A DNA stretch of 64,000 bases, from positions 1 to 64,000 of the forward strand of contig JAGOPK010000014.1 of assembly GCA_017992055.1 (NCBI GenBank). Reading direction: 5' to 3'. The stretch comes from Burkholderiaceae bacterium (GTDB taxonomy: Bacteria > Pseudomonadota > Gammaproteobacteria > Burkholderiales > Burkholderiaceae_C). Position numbers and translations under genes: made by a program. The notes under the pieces were generated by a model that saw only the letters and a list, made by a program, of their open reading frames with translations, made no database searches and was not told where the DNA came from. Positions 17,850 through 31,217 of the stretch are shown here, piece by piece. Position 1 is the first letter of the stretch. Each line of letters begins with the position of its first letter.

Positions 17850-18575
17850 TCAGGCCGGGTCCATGCCCTGGCGGCGCTTGGCCTCGGTGGCCTCGGCGCC
17901 GGCCATGTAGGCCAGCAGCGCCCGGGCCGCTTCGGCATCGGCAGCCGTGCGGCAGACGGCGCCGGAAAACACGGTGTTGATCTGCGCCTCGGCCGGCAGC
18001 GTGGAGGCCAGGCGGATGCCCGGCTGGTGGATCAGCTCAGACAACTGCTGGAAACCCAGCGCCACCTCGCCACGCGCCACCAGGCTGCCCACCGGCACGC
18101 CGGCCGGGGCCTGCAGCAAACGGCCGGCCAGGGCCTCGGACAGGCCCCATTGCTCAAACAGCTTCAGCAGCTGGGTGCCGCTGGGACCGGTGGAATAACC
18201 GATGCTCGGTGCAGCCAGCAGGGCCGCGTGCAGCGCAGCCAGGCTGGACAGGTCGGGCAGCGGTGCGCCCTCGGGCACGGCCACGGCCACGCCGGAGCGG
18301 GTCAGCGGCAGCGTGCTGCCCGGCAGCAGATGGCCGGCGGCCTCCAGCTTGGCGATGGCGTCCGAGGCCAGCACCACCACGTCGAAGGCCTCGCCGGCGG
18401 CCACGCGCTTGGCGGCGTCGACGCCGCCCACCGACTCGAAGACCACCGCCCGGCCCCCGGCCGCCGCATGGGCCTGGGCCAGCTCGGCCAGCACCAGGCG
18501 CGTGGCCATCGACGAAATACCACGCAGCACCGGGGCCGGCGACTGCAGGTCGGAATCGGTATCGGGGCGGGTCAT
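17850..18575 (-). CDS. ModA-like substrate-binding-domain protein without signal peptide
   Basis: This 241-residue protein has the molybdate-binding-protein-like two-lobe fold. Recognisable segments are GISSMATRLVLAEL, VVFESVGGVDAAKRVAAGEAFDVVVLA and GYSTGPSGTQLLKLFEQWGL. No signal peptide or lipobox precedes the domain, from either ATG 18575 or the longer GTG frame to 18602, so a cytoplasmic location is predicted. No modB or modC gene is nearby. It is the first gene of the pathway operon, 38 bp before ligJ. A role as a ligand-binding accessory or an unrecognised enzyme step, such as OMA isomerisation, is speculative. Confidence 0.75.
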   Translation of the reverse strand: MTRPDTDSDLQSPAPVLRGISSMATRLVLAELAQAHAAAGGRAVVFESVGGVDAAKRVAAGEAFDVVVLASDAIAKLEAAGHLLPGSTLPLTRSGVAVAVPEGAPLPDLSSLAALHAALLAAPSIGYSTGPSGTQLLKLFEQWGLSEALAGRLLQAPAGVPVGSLVARGEVALGFQQLSELIHQPGIRLASTLPAEAQINTVFSGAVCRTAADAEAARALLAYMAGAEATEAKRRQGMDPA

Positions 18576-18622
18576 GCGGCATTCTTGTCCGCAGTCCACC
18601 AATCAAGAAGGCATGGCTCGGG

Positions 18623-18633
18623 ATAGCTGCTAT
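18623..18633. promoter_or_regulatory. Palindrome before the pathway operon, candidate LysR site
   Basis: ATAGC-T-GCTAT is a perfect 5-1-5 inverted repeat lying between the LysR gene stop and the first structural gene, whose start is 48 bases away. A TTGATA hexamer on the minus strand overlaps its upstream edge and could be a -35 element. Position and symmetry fit regulation by the adjacent LysR protein. This is inference. Confidence 0.4.
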
Positions 18634-18634
18634 A

Positions 18635-19585
18635 TCAACCTGGCATGGACTGTGCCGCCGCGCCCTGCGGCAGCGAACGGGTCAGCTCGGTCAGCAGGCG
18701 CATGGTCTGGCGCATCAGCGGCCCGGGGCGCTTGTGGGCGCTGGCGGCCAGGCACAGCACGGTGGACAGGCGTGGCTGCACCATGGCGCGCACCAGCAGC
18801 TGGTCGGCACGCCCGCTGGCGGCCACGGCGCTGGCATGCAGCACCGCATGGCCGTAGCCGGCGGCCACCAGCTCGATGATGGCGGCGATGCTGGACACCT
18901 CCCAGGCGATGTCCAGGCGCACGCCGGCCAGCGCGGCCTGGGTCTCCAGCAGGCGGCGGATGGCATGGCCGCGCTCGGGCGCGATCAGCGCATAGTCGGC
19001 CAGGCGGCGCAGCGGCACGGCCGTGGCCGCAGCCTCGGGCACCGGCGCCAGTGCGCCGACCATCGGCGACACCAGGCACAGCGGCTCCTCGTGCACCGGC
19101 GTGATCTCCAGCGCCGGCTGGGCCTCGGGGTTGTACATCAGGCCCAGGTCCACGCGGCCGGTGGTGATCCACTCGACGATGTGGGTGGACAGGCCCTCGA
19201 CGATGGCCAGCCGCGCCTGCGGGCAGCGGCGGCCGAAGGCGTCGATCAAGGGCAGCGTGAGCTGGCGGCTCAGCGTGGGCGGCAGGCCCACGGTGATGCG
19301 GCCGGTGGGCAGGTCGCGCGAGGCGCCCATGTCGCTGCGCGCCGCGGCCACCGCCTCCAGGATGCTGCGGCCATGCTCGAACAGGCGCTGGCCGGCCTCG
19401 GTGAGGGTGACGCCGCGGCCGTTGCGCAGCAGCAGGGTCTCGCGCAGATCGGTTTCCAGCGCCCGCACCTGGCGGCTGAGCGCGGGCTGGGCGATGTCCA
19501 GCACCAGGGCGGCCTTGCTGAAACTGCCCAGCTCGGCCACATGCACGAAGTATTCGAGTTGCTTCAGGTTCACGGCAAGCGGCAT
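18635..19585 (-). CDS. LysR-family regulator of the protocatechuate 4,5-cleavage operon (PmdR-like)
   Basis: This 316-residue LysR protein has an N-terminal HTH (about 7-65: FSKAALVLDIAQPALSRQVRALE, then LLLRNGRGVTLTEAG) and an effector domain. It is encoded immediately upstream of, and in the same direction as, the pathway genes, so it may both regulate and be transcribed with them. ATG at 19585 gives MPLAVNLKQLEYF, the standard LysR spacing. Known relatives of this operon are induced by protocatechuate or its cleavage products. The ligand here is inferred only from context. Confidence 0.87.
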   Translation of the reverse strand: MPLAVNLKQLEYFVHVAELGSFSKAALVLDIAQPALSRQVRALETDLRETLLLRNGRGVTLTEAGQRLFEHGRSILEAVAAARSDMGASRDLPTGRITVGLPPTLSRQLTLPLIDAFGRRCPQARLAIVEGLSTHIVEWITTGRVDLGLMYNPEAQPALEITPVHEEPLCLVSPMVGALAPVPEAAATAVPLRRLADYALIAPERGHAIRRLLETQAALAGVRLDIAWEVSSIAAIIELVAAGYGHAVLHASAVAASGRADQLLVRAMVQPRLSTVLCLAASAHKRPGPLMRQTMRLLTELTRSLPQGAAAQSMPG

Positions 19586-19616
19586 TGTCGCCGCTGGCCG
19601 TGAACCCCGGCCCCGC

Positions 19617-20852
<1,236 letters not shown>

Positions 20853-21047
20853 GGAGGTCTCCTGTGGGTTGCGCTCCCTGCGGTGCTGCTGCAGGCCAGG
20901 TGGGCATTGCATCACCGCCTGGGGGGGCGCGGCGGTCTCCTTGGCGACGACACCTGGGCGACAGCCACGGCCGGCGCTGGCGCAGTCAGCCCGCCGCAAT
21001 GCGCCTGCGCTACGCTTGGACGACCCAACGCACCCGAGGAACTCCCC

Positions 21048-22235
21048 ATGTCGCAGAAGCCCGAAGTTTTTGTCGTCGCCGCCGCCCGCACCGCCATCGG
21101 CACCTTTGGCGGCGCGCTGAAGGACACGCCGCCGGCCGATCTGGCCACGCTGGCGGTGAAGACCGCGCTGGAGCGCTCGGGCGCGCCGGCCGATGCCGTG
21201 GGCCACCTGGCCATGGGCACCGTCATCACCACCGAGCCGCGCGATGTGTACCTCAGCCGCGTGGCGGCGATGCAGGCTGGCCTGCCCAAGGAAATGCCGG
21301 CCTTCAACGTCAACCGCCTGTGCGGCTCGGGCCTGCAGGCCATCGTCTCGGCGGCACAGTCCATCCTGCTCGGCGACTGCGAGATCGCCATCGGCGCCGG
21401 CTGCGAGGTCATGTCGCGCGGCGCCTACCTGGTGCCGGCGGCGCGCTTCGGCGCGCGCATGGGCGATGCGCAGATGCTGGACCTGATGGTCGGCGCGCTG
21501 CACGATCCCTTCCACAAGATCCACATGGGCATCACCGCCGAGAACGTGGGCGAGCAGTTCGGCATCACGCGCGAGCAGATGGACGCGCTGGCGGTGCAAA
21601 GCCAGCAGCGCGCCGCCGCGGCGATTGCCGCCGGCCGCTTCAAGGACCAGATCGTCCCGGTGATGCTGAAGACGCGCAAGGGCGAGGTCGCCTTCGACAC
21701 CGACGAGCATGTGAAGGCCGACACCACGCTGGACACCCTGGCCAAGATGCGCCCGGCCTTCAAGAAGGACGGCGCGGTGACCGCCGGCAATGCCTCGGGC
21801 ATCAACGATGGCGCGGCGGCCGTGGTGCTGGCCTCGGCGGCCGCGGTGAAGGCGCAGAACCTGCGCCCGCTGGCCCGGCTGGTGGGCTATGCCCATGCCG
21901 GCGTCGAACCCACGATCATGGGCATCGGCCCGGTGCCGGCCACGCGCAAGCTGCTGGAGCGCTGCGGCCTGTCGGTGGCCGACCTGGACGTGATCGAAAG
22001 CAACGAGGCCTTTGCCGCCCAGGCCTGCGCGGTGGTCAAGGAGCTGGGCCTGGATCCGGCCAAGGTCAACCCCAACGGCTCGGGCATTTCGCTGGGCCAC
22101 CCGATTGGCGCCACCGGCGCGGTGATCACCACCAAGGCGGTGTACGAGCTGCAGCGCACCGGCGGCCGCTATGCTCTGGTCACCATGTGCATCGGCGGCG
22201 GCCAGGGCATTGCCGCCATCTTCGAAAGGGTTTGA
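21048..22235 (+). CDS. bktB: Acetyl-CoA C-acyltransferase (beta-ketothiolase, BktB type)
   Basis: This 395-residue thiolase has the nucleophile Cys92 in NRLCGSGLQ, His351 in GHPIG and Cys381 in MCIGGGQG. Stretches such as [13 protein letters not shown] and [11 protein letters not shown] match the BktB group, which condenses acetyl-CoA with acetyl- or propionyl-CoA for PHA synthesis and runs in reverse in beta-oxidation. The start is ATG at 21048 with GAGGA eight bases upstream. It is followed three bases later by hbd, so the two form an operon. Confidence 0.92.
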   Translation: MSQKPEVFVVAAARTAIGTFGGALKDTPPADLATLAVKTALERSGAPADAVGHLAMGTVITTEPRDVYLSRVAAMQAGLPKEMPAFNVNRLCGSGLQAIVSAAQSILLGDCEIAIGAGCEVMSRGAYLVPAARFGARMGDAQMLDLMVGALHDPFHKIHMGITAENVGEQFGITREQMDALAVQSQQRAAAAIAAGRFKDQIVPVMLKTRKGEVAFDTDEHVKADTTLDTLAKMRPAFKKDGAVTAGNASGINDGAAAVVLASAAAVKAQNLRPLARLVGYAHAGVEPTIMGIGPVPATRKLLERCGLSVADLDVIESNEAFAAQACAVVKELGLDPAKVNPNGSGISLGHPIGATGAVITTKAVYELQRTGGRYALVTMCIGGGQGIAAIFERV

Positions 22236-22238
22236 TTC

Positions 22239-23080
22239 ATGAGCATCACCAAGGTCGGCGTGATCGGCGCCGGCACCATGGGCAATGGCATTGCCCAGAC
22301 CTGCGCGCTCAGCGGCATTGCCGTCGTGATGGTCGACATCGCCCAGGCGGCGGTCGACAAGGGCCTGGCCACCGTGGCCTCGAGCCTGGACCGGCTGATC
22401 AAGAAGGACAAGCTGAGCGAGGCGCAAAAGGCCGAGGCGCTGGCCCGCATCCAGGGCGGCACCGACTATGCGACGCTGGCCGACTGCGGCCTGGTGATCG
22501 AGGCCGCCACCGAAAACGAGGGCCTGAAGCGCAAGATCCTGGCCCAGCTCGATGGCCTGCTGCCGGCCGAGGCCATCGTCGCCACCAACACCAGCTCGAT
22601 TTCCATCACCAAGCTGGCGGCGGCCACCTCGCGGCCCGATCGCTTCATCGGCATGCACTTCTTCAACCCGGTGCCGATGATGGCCCTGGTGGAGATCATC
22701 CGCGGCCTGGCCACCAGCGACGCCACCCATGATGCGGTGAAGGACCTGGCCACCCGCCTGGGCAAGACGCCGATCACGGTGAAAAACGCGCCAGGCTTCG
22801 TGGTCAACCGCATCCTGGTGCCGATGATCAACGAGGCCTTCTTCGTGCTGGCCGAGGGCCTGGCCACGCCCGAGGACATCGACGCCGGCATGAAGCTGGG
22901 CTGCAACCAGCCGATCGGCCCGCTGGCCCTGGCCGACATGATCGGCCTGGACGTGTGCCTGGCGGTGATGGAGGTCTACCTGGCCGAATACGGCGACAGC
23001 AAGTACCGCCCGGCGCCGCTGCTCAAGGAGATGGTGGCCGCCGGCTGGCTGGGCCGCAAGAGCGGCCGCGGCGTGTATCG

Positions 23081-23087
<7 letters not shown>
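22239..23087 (+). CDS. hbd: 3-hydroxybutyryl-CoA dehydrogenase
   Basis: This 282-residue protein has the N-terminal Rossmann motif [15 protein letters not shown], the catalytic His in [11 protein letters not shown], the conserved NTSSISIT before it and [11 protein letters not shown] starting the C-terminal domain. It interconverts 3-hydroxybutyryl-CoA and acetoacetyl-CoA with NAD(P). With bktB it makes a short thiolase/dehydrogenase operon for beta-oxidation or PHA precursor supply. Its stop overlaps the convergent histidine-kinase gene by seven bases. Confidence 0.93.
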
Positions 23088-26464
<3,377 letters not shown>

Positions 26465-26514
26465 GCAGTCTTCGGCGGGACGGGGGCGGACGGGCGGAGG
26501 ATGGCGCTGGCGGG

Positions 26515-27048
26515 TCAGACAGTATCGCCAAGTGAGCGGCCGGCGGCCACCTCGGCCAGCGCGCGGCGCAGCGCCACATGGGTGCGCACCCGCGCCAGCA
26601 GGCGTGGCGCGCGGATGGGCTTGTTCAGGTAGTCGTCGGCGCCCAGGCGGAAGGCCCGGGCCTCGCTGTCGGCATCGTCCAGCGCGGTCAGCAGGATCAC
26701 CGGGATCTGCGCCGTGCTGGCCTGGGCGCGCAGCCTGCGCAGCACCTCGAAGCCGTCCATGCCCGGCATCATCAGGTCCAGCAGGATCAGGTCGGGCGGC
26801 GGCGCCATCGCCGCCAGCGCCAGCGCCCGCAGGCCGCTGTTGGCCGCACGCACCGCATAGTGCGGCTGCAGCAGCTCGCCGATGACGGTCAGGTTCTCGG
26901 GGTTGTCGTCGACGATCAGCACCAAGGCCGGCGCCGATGGCAGGGCCGACGGCTGCAGCACCGCGGTGCCGCCGTCGTCGCCCGGTTCGGCTGGCTCTGC
27001 TCGCTCGGTCCGGTACAAGGCCGCACCCTCCTCGCTGTCTGGCACCAT
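26515..27048 (-). CDS. Stand-alone response-regulator receiver protein
   Basis: This 177-residue protein is a single REC domain after a polar tail of about 40 residues. It has the acidic pair in LIVDDNPENL, phospho-acceptor Asp91 in LILLDLMMPGMDG, Thr in ILLTALDD and Lys in DYLNKPIRAPRLLARV. No output domain follows, so it acts as a phosphate carrier or a protein-interaction switch. ATG at 27048 was chosen; the frame is open further upstream, antisense to the BtuF-like gene. It precedes the hybrid kinase by 50 bp on the same strand, so the two are likely cotranscribed. Confidence 0.85.
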   Translation of the reverse strand: MVPDSEEGAALYRTERAEPAEPGDDGGTAVLQPSALPSAPALVLIVDDNPENLTVIGELLQPHYAVRAANSGLRALALAAMAPPPDLILLDLMMPGMDGFEVLRRLRAQASTAQIPVILLTALDDADSEARAFRLGADDYLNKPIRAPRLLARVRTHVALRRALAEVAAGRSLGDTV

Positions 27049-27175
27049 GCGGCGCCGGCCCCGCACCGGCCGGGCCGGAGGTGGCTGGCCAGGGTCGGTG
27101 CCCGCTACGAATGGGAATTGTTTTGAACGCTTACGTTTTATCACATCCGTGTTTCCCGCCCGGCGCGGCCCGCCG

Positions 27176-27997
27176 ATGAGCGCCACCGGACCGCAGCGCA
27201 TCGTCTGCCTGACCGAGGAGCCCACCGAGCTGCTGTACCTGCTGGGCCAGCAGCAGCGCATCGTCGGCATCTCCGGCTTCACGGTGCGCCCGCCGCAGGC
27301 GCGGCAGGAAAAACCCCGCGTCAGCGCCTTCACCAGCGCCAAGATCGCGCGCATCCTGGAGCTGCAGCCCGACCTGGCGATCGGCTTCTCGGACATGCAG
27401 GCCGACATCGCCGCGGCCCTGGTCAAGGCCGGGGTCGAGGTGTGGATCGCCAACCACCGCTCGGTGGACGGCATCCTCGACTACTGCCGCCGCCTGGGCG
27501 CCCTGGTCGGCGAGGCCGCCGCCGCCCAGGCCCTGGCGCAGCGCCTGGCCGATCGCGTGCAGGCCGTGCGCGCGGCCGCCACCGCCCTGCCCCGCCGGCC
27601 GCGCGTGTACTTCGAAGAATGGGACGAGCCGCAGATCAGCGCCATCCGCTGGGTCAGCGAGCTGATCGCCGTGGCCGGCGGCGACGACATCTTTCCGCAG
27701 CGTGCCGCCGCGCCCCTGGGCCGCGAGCGCATCGTCGCCGACCCGGCCGAGGTGATTGCCGCGGCGCCCGACCTCATCATCGGCAGCTGGTGCGGCAAGA
27801 AGTTCCGCCCCGAGCAGGTGGCGGCGCGGCCCGGCTGGCAGCAGGTGCCGGCGGTGCGCGACGGCGAGCTGCACGAGATCAAGTCGCCGCTGATCCTGCA
27901 GCCCGGCCCGGCGGCGCTGACCGACGGCCTGGACCGGCTGCAGGCCATCATCGGCGGCTGGGCCCAGCGCCAGGCCGCACGATCAATGCGAACATGA
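27176..27997 (+). CDS. BtuF-like cobalamin/Fe3+-siderophore binding-fold protein, no signal peptide
   Basis: This 273-residue protein has the class III periplasmic-binding fold of BtuF and siderophore-binding proteins: QRIVCLTEEPTELLYLLG, RILELQPDLAIGFSDMQADIA, RVYFEEWDEPQISAIRWVSEL and VIAAAPDLIIGSWCGKKFRPEQ. The ATG at 27176 leaves no room for a signal peptide, so a cytoplasmic protein is predicted, and no BtuCD genes are near. It might bind corrinoids or haem inside the cell. It diverges from the receiver/kinase genes across 127 bp containing an A/T-rich stretch (about 27110-27145), the likely promoter area. Confidence 0.78.
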   Translation: MSATGPQRIVCLTEEPTELLYLLGQQQRIVGISGFTVRPPQARQEKPRVSAFTSAKIARILELQPDLAIGFSDMQADIAAALVKAGVEVWIANHRSVDGILDYCRRLGALVGEAAAAQALAQRLADRVQAVRAAATALPRRPRVYFEEWDEPQISAIRWVSELIAVAGGDDIFPQRAAAPLGRERIVADPAEVIAAAPDLIIGSWCGKKFRPEQVAARPGWQQVPAVRDGELHEIKSPLILQPGPAALTDGLDRLQAIIGGWAQRQAARSMRT

Positions 27998-28037
27998 AAC
28001 CCAGTACCCGCTGACTCACCCGACCGAGGAGACGACG

Positions 28038-29042
28038 ATGTTCAAGGCCATCCTGCTGAGCCAGACCGCCGACAAGAAGACCCATGCCGAGCTGGCGACG
28101 CTGGACGACGCCCGCCTGCCCGATGCCGCGCAGCGGCCGGTGACGATGGACGTCAGCCATTCGACGCTGAACTTCAAGGACGCGCTGGCCATCACCGGCC
28201 GCGGCGCGGTGGTGCGCAACTGGCCGCTGGTGCCGGGCATCGACCTGGCCGGCACGGTGCGCGACAGCCAGCATCCCGACTGGCGGCCCGGTGATGCCGT
28301 GGTGATCACCGGCTGGGGCCTGGGCGAAAACCACTGGGGCGGGCTGACGCAGCGCCAGCGCGTCGAGGCCGGCTGGCTGCTGAAGATCCCGGCGCCGTTC
28401 ACGCCGCGCACGGCCATGGCCGTGGGCACGGCCGGCTTCACCGCCGCGCTGTGCGTGCAGGCCCTGCTCAAGCACGGCCTGCAGCCCGGTGGCGCCGAAT
28501 CGGGCGAGGTGCTGGTCACCGGCGCCGCCGGTGGCGTGGGCTCGATCGCCGTGGCCCTGCTGGCGCACCTGGGCTTCAAGGTGGCGGCGGCCACCGGCCG
28601 GCCGCAGGAGGCCGACTACCTGCAGCGCCTGGGCGCCAGCCGCATCGTCGCCCGCGACGAGCTGGCCGCGCCGGGCAAGCCGCTGCAGAAGGAGGTGTGG
28701 GCCGGCGTGGTCGACACCGTGGGCAGCCACACCCTGGCCAATGCCTGCGCCCAGACGCGCTTCAACGGCGCCGTGGCCGCCTGCGGCCTGGCCCAGGGCG
28801 GCGACTTCCCGGCCACGGTGATGCCCTTCATCCTGCGTGGCGTCACGCTCTACGGCATCAACAGCGTGTTCGTGCCGAATGTGCTGCGTGAGCAGGCCTG
28901 GCAGCTGCTGGCCCGCCACCTGGACCTGGGCCTGCTGGAGGCGATGACGCAGGAGATCGGCCTCAGCGAGGCGATCGAGTTTGCGCCGCGGCTGCTGGCC
29001 GGCCAGGTGCGTGGCCGCACGGTGGTGGACTGCGCACGCTGA
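28038..29042 (+). CDS. acuI: MDR-family NADPH oxidoreductase, acrylyl-CoA reductase (AcuI/YhdH) type
   Basis: This 334-residue zinc-independent medium-chain reductase has LNFKDALAITGRG near the start, PGIDLAGTV, and the nucleotide-binding VTGAAGGVGSIAVALL in mid-protein. GINSVFVPNVLREQAW in the C-terminal part is typical of the YhdH/AcuI group. The reaction is NADPH-dependent reduction of acryloyl-CoA to propionyl-CoA or a related enone. A strong GAGGAG site lies before ATG 28038. It follows the BtuF-like gene by 40 bp and may share its transcript. Confidence 0.88.
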   Translation: MFKAILLSQTADKKTHAELATLDDARLPDAAQRPVTMDVSHSTLNFKDALAITGRGAVVRNWPLVPGIDLAGTVRDSQHPDWRPGDAVVITGWGLGENHWGGLTQRQRVEAGWLLKIPAPFTPRTAMAVGTAGFTAALCVQALLKHGLQPGGAESGEVLVTGAAGGVGSIAVALLAHLGFKVAAATGRPQEADYLQRLGASRIVARDELAAPGKPLQKEVWAGVVDTVGSHTLANACAQTRFNGAVAACGLAQGGDFPATVMPFILRGVTLYGINSVFVPNVLREQAWQLLARHLDLGLLEAMTQEIGLSEAIEFAPRLLAGQVRGRTVVDCAR

Positions 29043-29113
29043 GCGGGCGTCAGCACCCCGCATCACGCCCCCGAATCGGGCCGCCAGGCACCACCCAGGG
29101 GCGCGCAGCGCAC

Positions 29114-29207
29114 CGAGTTTGAGCTTGCTCAAACTCGCCGCCAGGCCCGGCCGAAAACGCCTCAAGCGCCGGGCCGCGGGGCCGACAACCCCGGTGAAAA
29201 CCCGGGG
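29114..29207 (+). promoter_or_regulatory. Two hairpins in the leader of the chemoreceptor gene
   Basis: The 223-bp gap before the chemoreceptor gene holds a perfect 10-bp stem CGAGTTTGAG/CTCAAACTCG with loop CTTG (29114-29137) and a 6-bp GC stem CCCCGG/CCGGGG with a 7-base loop (29189-29207). No U-tract follows either, so a classical terminator for the upstream gene is not supported. They may be a Rho-type end of the acuI transcript, a mobile repeat or a leader structure. Confidence 0.35.
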
Positions 29208-29265
29208 CATCCAAGGCAGTGACGGACGTCCCACGGGTTCCACCGACCCTGGGGAGTGTTGAGCC

Positions 29266-31203
29266 ATGTCCGTCCTGCGCCACCTGCGCATCACCCACAA
29301 GTTCCTGCTGCTGGCCGCGGCCTTCGGCCTGCTGTGCCTGCCGCTGATGCTGTTTCTGATGCGCGCCGAGTGGAACGACCTGCGCGCCACACGGGCCGAG
29401 CAGGCCGGCGTGCCCGCCGTCGGCGCCATGCTGCAGCTGATCCGCGACACCCAGGTGCACCGCGGCGTCAGCACCAACTGGCTGGCCGGCAACGAGGCCC
29501 TGGCGGCCCAGCGGGCCAGCCAGGCCGACAAGCTGGAGCAGGCGGTGAGCCGGGCGCTGGACGCCACCGCGGCCTATGCCCAAGGCCAGGGCGCCATTGC
29601 CGAGCGCCGCCAGGCCCTGCGCAGCCAGTGGGATGCGCTGAAGCAGCAGGTGGCCAACAAGGGCGTGGATGCGGCCCAGGGCTTTGCCCGCCACACCGCC
29701 CTGGTGGACCTGCAGCTGCGCCTGCTGGCCGACGTGGCCGACGACTCCACGCTGATGCTGGACCCGGCCGCCGGCAGCTACTTCCTGATCGCCTCGGTGG
29801 TCGACACCCTGCCCAAGATGAGCGAGGTGCTGGGCCAGAGCCGGGCCCTGGGCGCGATGTACCTGAAGCGCCAGGCCATCACGCCGGCCGAGCGCGCCGG
29901 CCTGCAGGTGGCGGCCGAGCGCATCGTGCAGCTGCAGACCGACTTCCAGCGCTACTTTGCCAACATCGAGCGCCATGCGCCCGAGACCTCGCGCAGCCTG
30001 GCCGCGCCGCGCCAGGCCGCGCTGGCCGGCGCCGAGCAGGCCCTGGCCCTGCTGCGCAGCCAGCTGCTGCAGGCCGAGGTGCCCAATGCGCCGTCAGCGG
30101 CCTATTTCGATGCCATGACCGGCCACATCGATGCGCTGTTCAAGCTGTCCGATGCCTCGTTCCAGGCACTGGACCAGAACCTGGCGCAGCGCGAGCGCCA
30201 CATCCTCAGCACCACCGCGCTGTCGATGGGCCTGGTGGGCTGCATGGTGCTGGCCTGCGCGGTGCTGGTGACGGTGGTGGCGCGCCAGACGCGGCGCAAT
30301 GTGGACCTGGCCCAGGGCGCGCTGGCCGCGCTGGCACGCGGCGAGCTGGACCACCGCGTGGACAGCGATGCGCGCGACGAGCTGGGCCAGATCGCCCGCG
30401 GCATCGGCGCGGCCATGGCCCAGCTGGCGGCGATGGTGGCCGAGATGAAGTCCAGCAGCGGCTCGCTCGGCACCGCCGCGGCGCAGATCGCCAGCGGCAA
30501 TGCCGACCTGAGCCAGCGCACCGAGCAGGCGGCGGCCAATCTGCAGCAGGCGGCCTCGGCACTGGAGCAGCTGACCGGCACCGTGCGGCACAACGCCGAG
30601 CATGCGCGCCAGGCCACCCAGCTGGCCGGCCAGGCCAGCGCCACCGCCGGTGCCGGCGGCGAGCTGATGGGCCGGGTGGCGACGACCATGGACGCCATCA
30701 GCCACAGCGCCGGCCAGATCGCCGAGATCACCGGCGTCATCGACGGCATCGCCTTCCAGACCAACATCCTGGCGCTGAATGCGGCGGTGGAAGCCGCGCG
30801 GGCCGGTGAGTCGGGCCGCGGCTTTGCCGTGGTGGCCTCCGAGGTGCGGGCCCTGGCCCAGCGCTCGGCCGAAGCCGCGCGCCAGATCAAGAGCCTGATC
30901 GGCCAGAGCGTGGGCACGGTGGAAGAAGGCGCCCGCCTGGTGGGCGAGGCCCGCAGCACCATGCAGGGCATCGTCGAGCAGGCGCGCCATGTCAACACCC
31001 TGGTCGGCGAGATCGACCGCGCCACCAACGAGCAGGCCAGCGGCCTGGCTGCGGTCAGCGATTCGGTGACCCAGCTCGACCATGCGACGCAGCAGAACGC
31101 GGCCCTGGTCGAAGAATCGGCCGCCGCCGCGCAGAGCATGAGCGATCAGGCGCGGCGCATGCTGGACGCGGCCGGGCGCTTCCGCACCGGCGCCGCGGCC
31201 TGA
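29266..31203 (+). CDS. Methyl-accepting chemotaxis protein
   Basis: This 645-residue receptor has TM1 (about 13-33), a periplasmic helical sensor (about 34-310), TM2 (about 312-335), HAMP (about 336-390) and a long cytoplasmic coiled coil. The signalling tip reads IDGIAFQTNILALNAAVEAARAGE (quoted partly: IAFQTNILALNAAVEAARAG), so CheA and CheW coupling is expected. No CheB/CheR-binding pentapeptide is at the C-terminus. GGGGAG lies upstream of ATG 29266. The sensor contains DSTLMLDPAAGSYFL, common in four-helix-bundle Tsr/Tar-like sensors. The ligand is unknown. Confidence 0.93.
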   Translation: MSVLRHLRITHKFLLLAAAFGLLCLPLMLFLMRAEWNDLRATRAEQAGVPAVGAMLQLIRDTQVHRGVSTNWLAGNEALAAQRASQADKLEQAVSRALDATAAYAQGQGAIAERRQALRSQWDALKQQVANKGVDAAQGFARHTALVDLQLRLLADVADDSTLMLDPAAGSYFLIASVVDTLPKMSEVLGQSRALGAMYLKRQAITPAERAGLQVAAERIVQLQTDFQRYFANIERHAPETSRSLAAPRQAALAGAEQALALLRSQLLQAEVPNAPSAAYFDAMTGHIDALFKLSDASFQALDQNLAQRERHILSTTALSMGLVGCMVLACAVLVTVVARQTRRNVDLAQGALAALARGELDHRVDSDARDELGQIARGIGAAMAQLAAMVAEMKSSSGSLGTAAAQIASGNADLSQRTEQAAANLQQAASALEQLTGTVRHNAEHARQATQLAGQASATAGAGGELMGRVATTMDAISHSAGQIAEITGVIDGIAFQTNILALNAAVEAARAGESGRGFAVVASEVRALAQRSAEAARQIKSLIGQSVGTVEEGARLVGEARSTMQGIVEQARHVNTLVGEIDRATNEQASGLAAVSDSVTQLDHATQQNAALVEESAAAAQSMSDQARRMLDAAGRFRTGAAA

Positions 31204-31217
31204 TCAGGCCGCGCCGG

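Noticed and set aside
27049-27175. Cobalamin riboswitch before the BtuF-like gene
   Set aside because: No B12-box or the expected conserved core is seen in this 127-bp gap, and it is too short for the full aptamer.
29114-29137. Intrinsic terminator of acuI
   Set aside because: The stem is perfect, but no run of T follows on either strand, so only a generic hairpin is reported.
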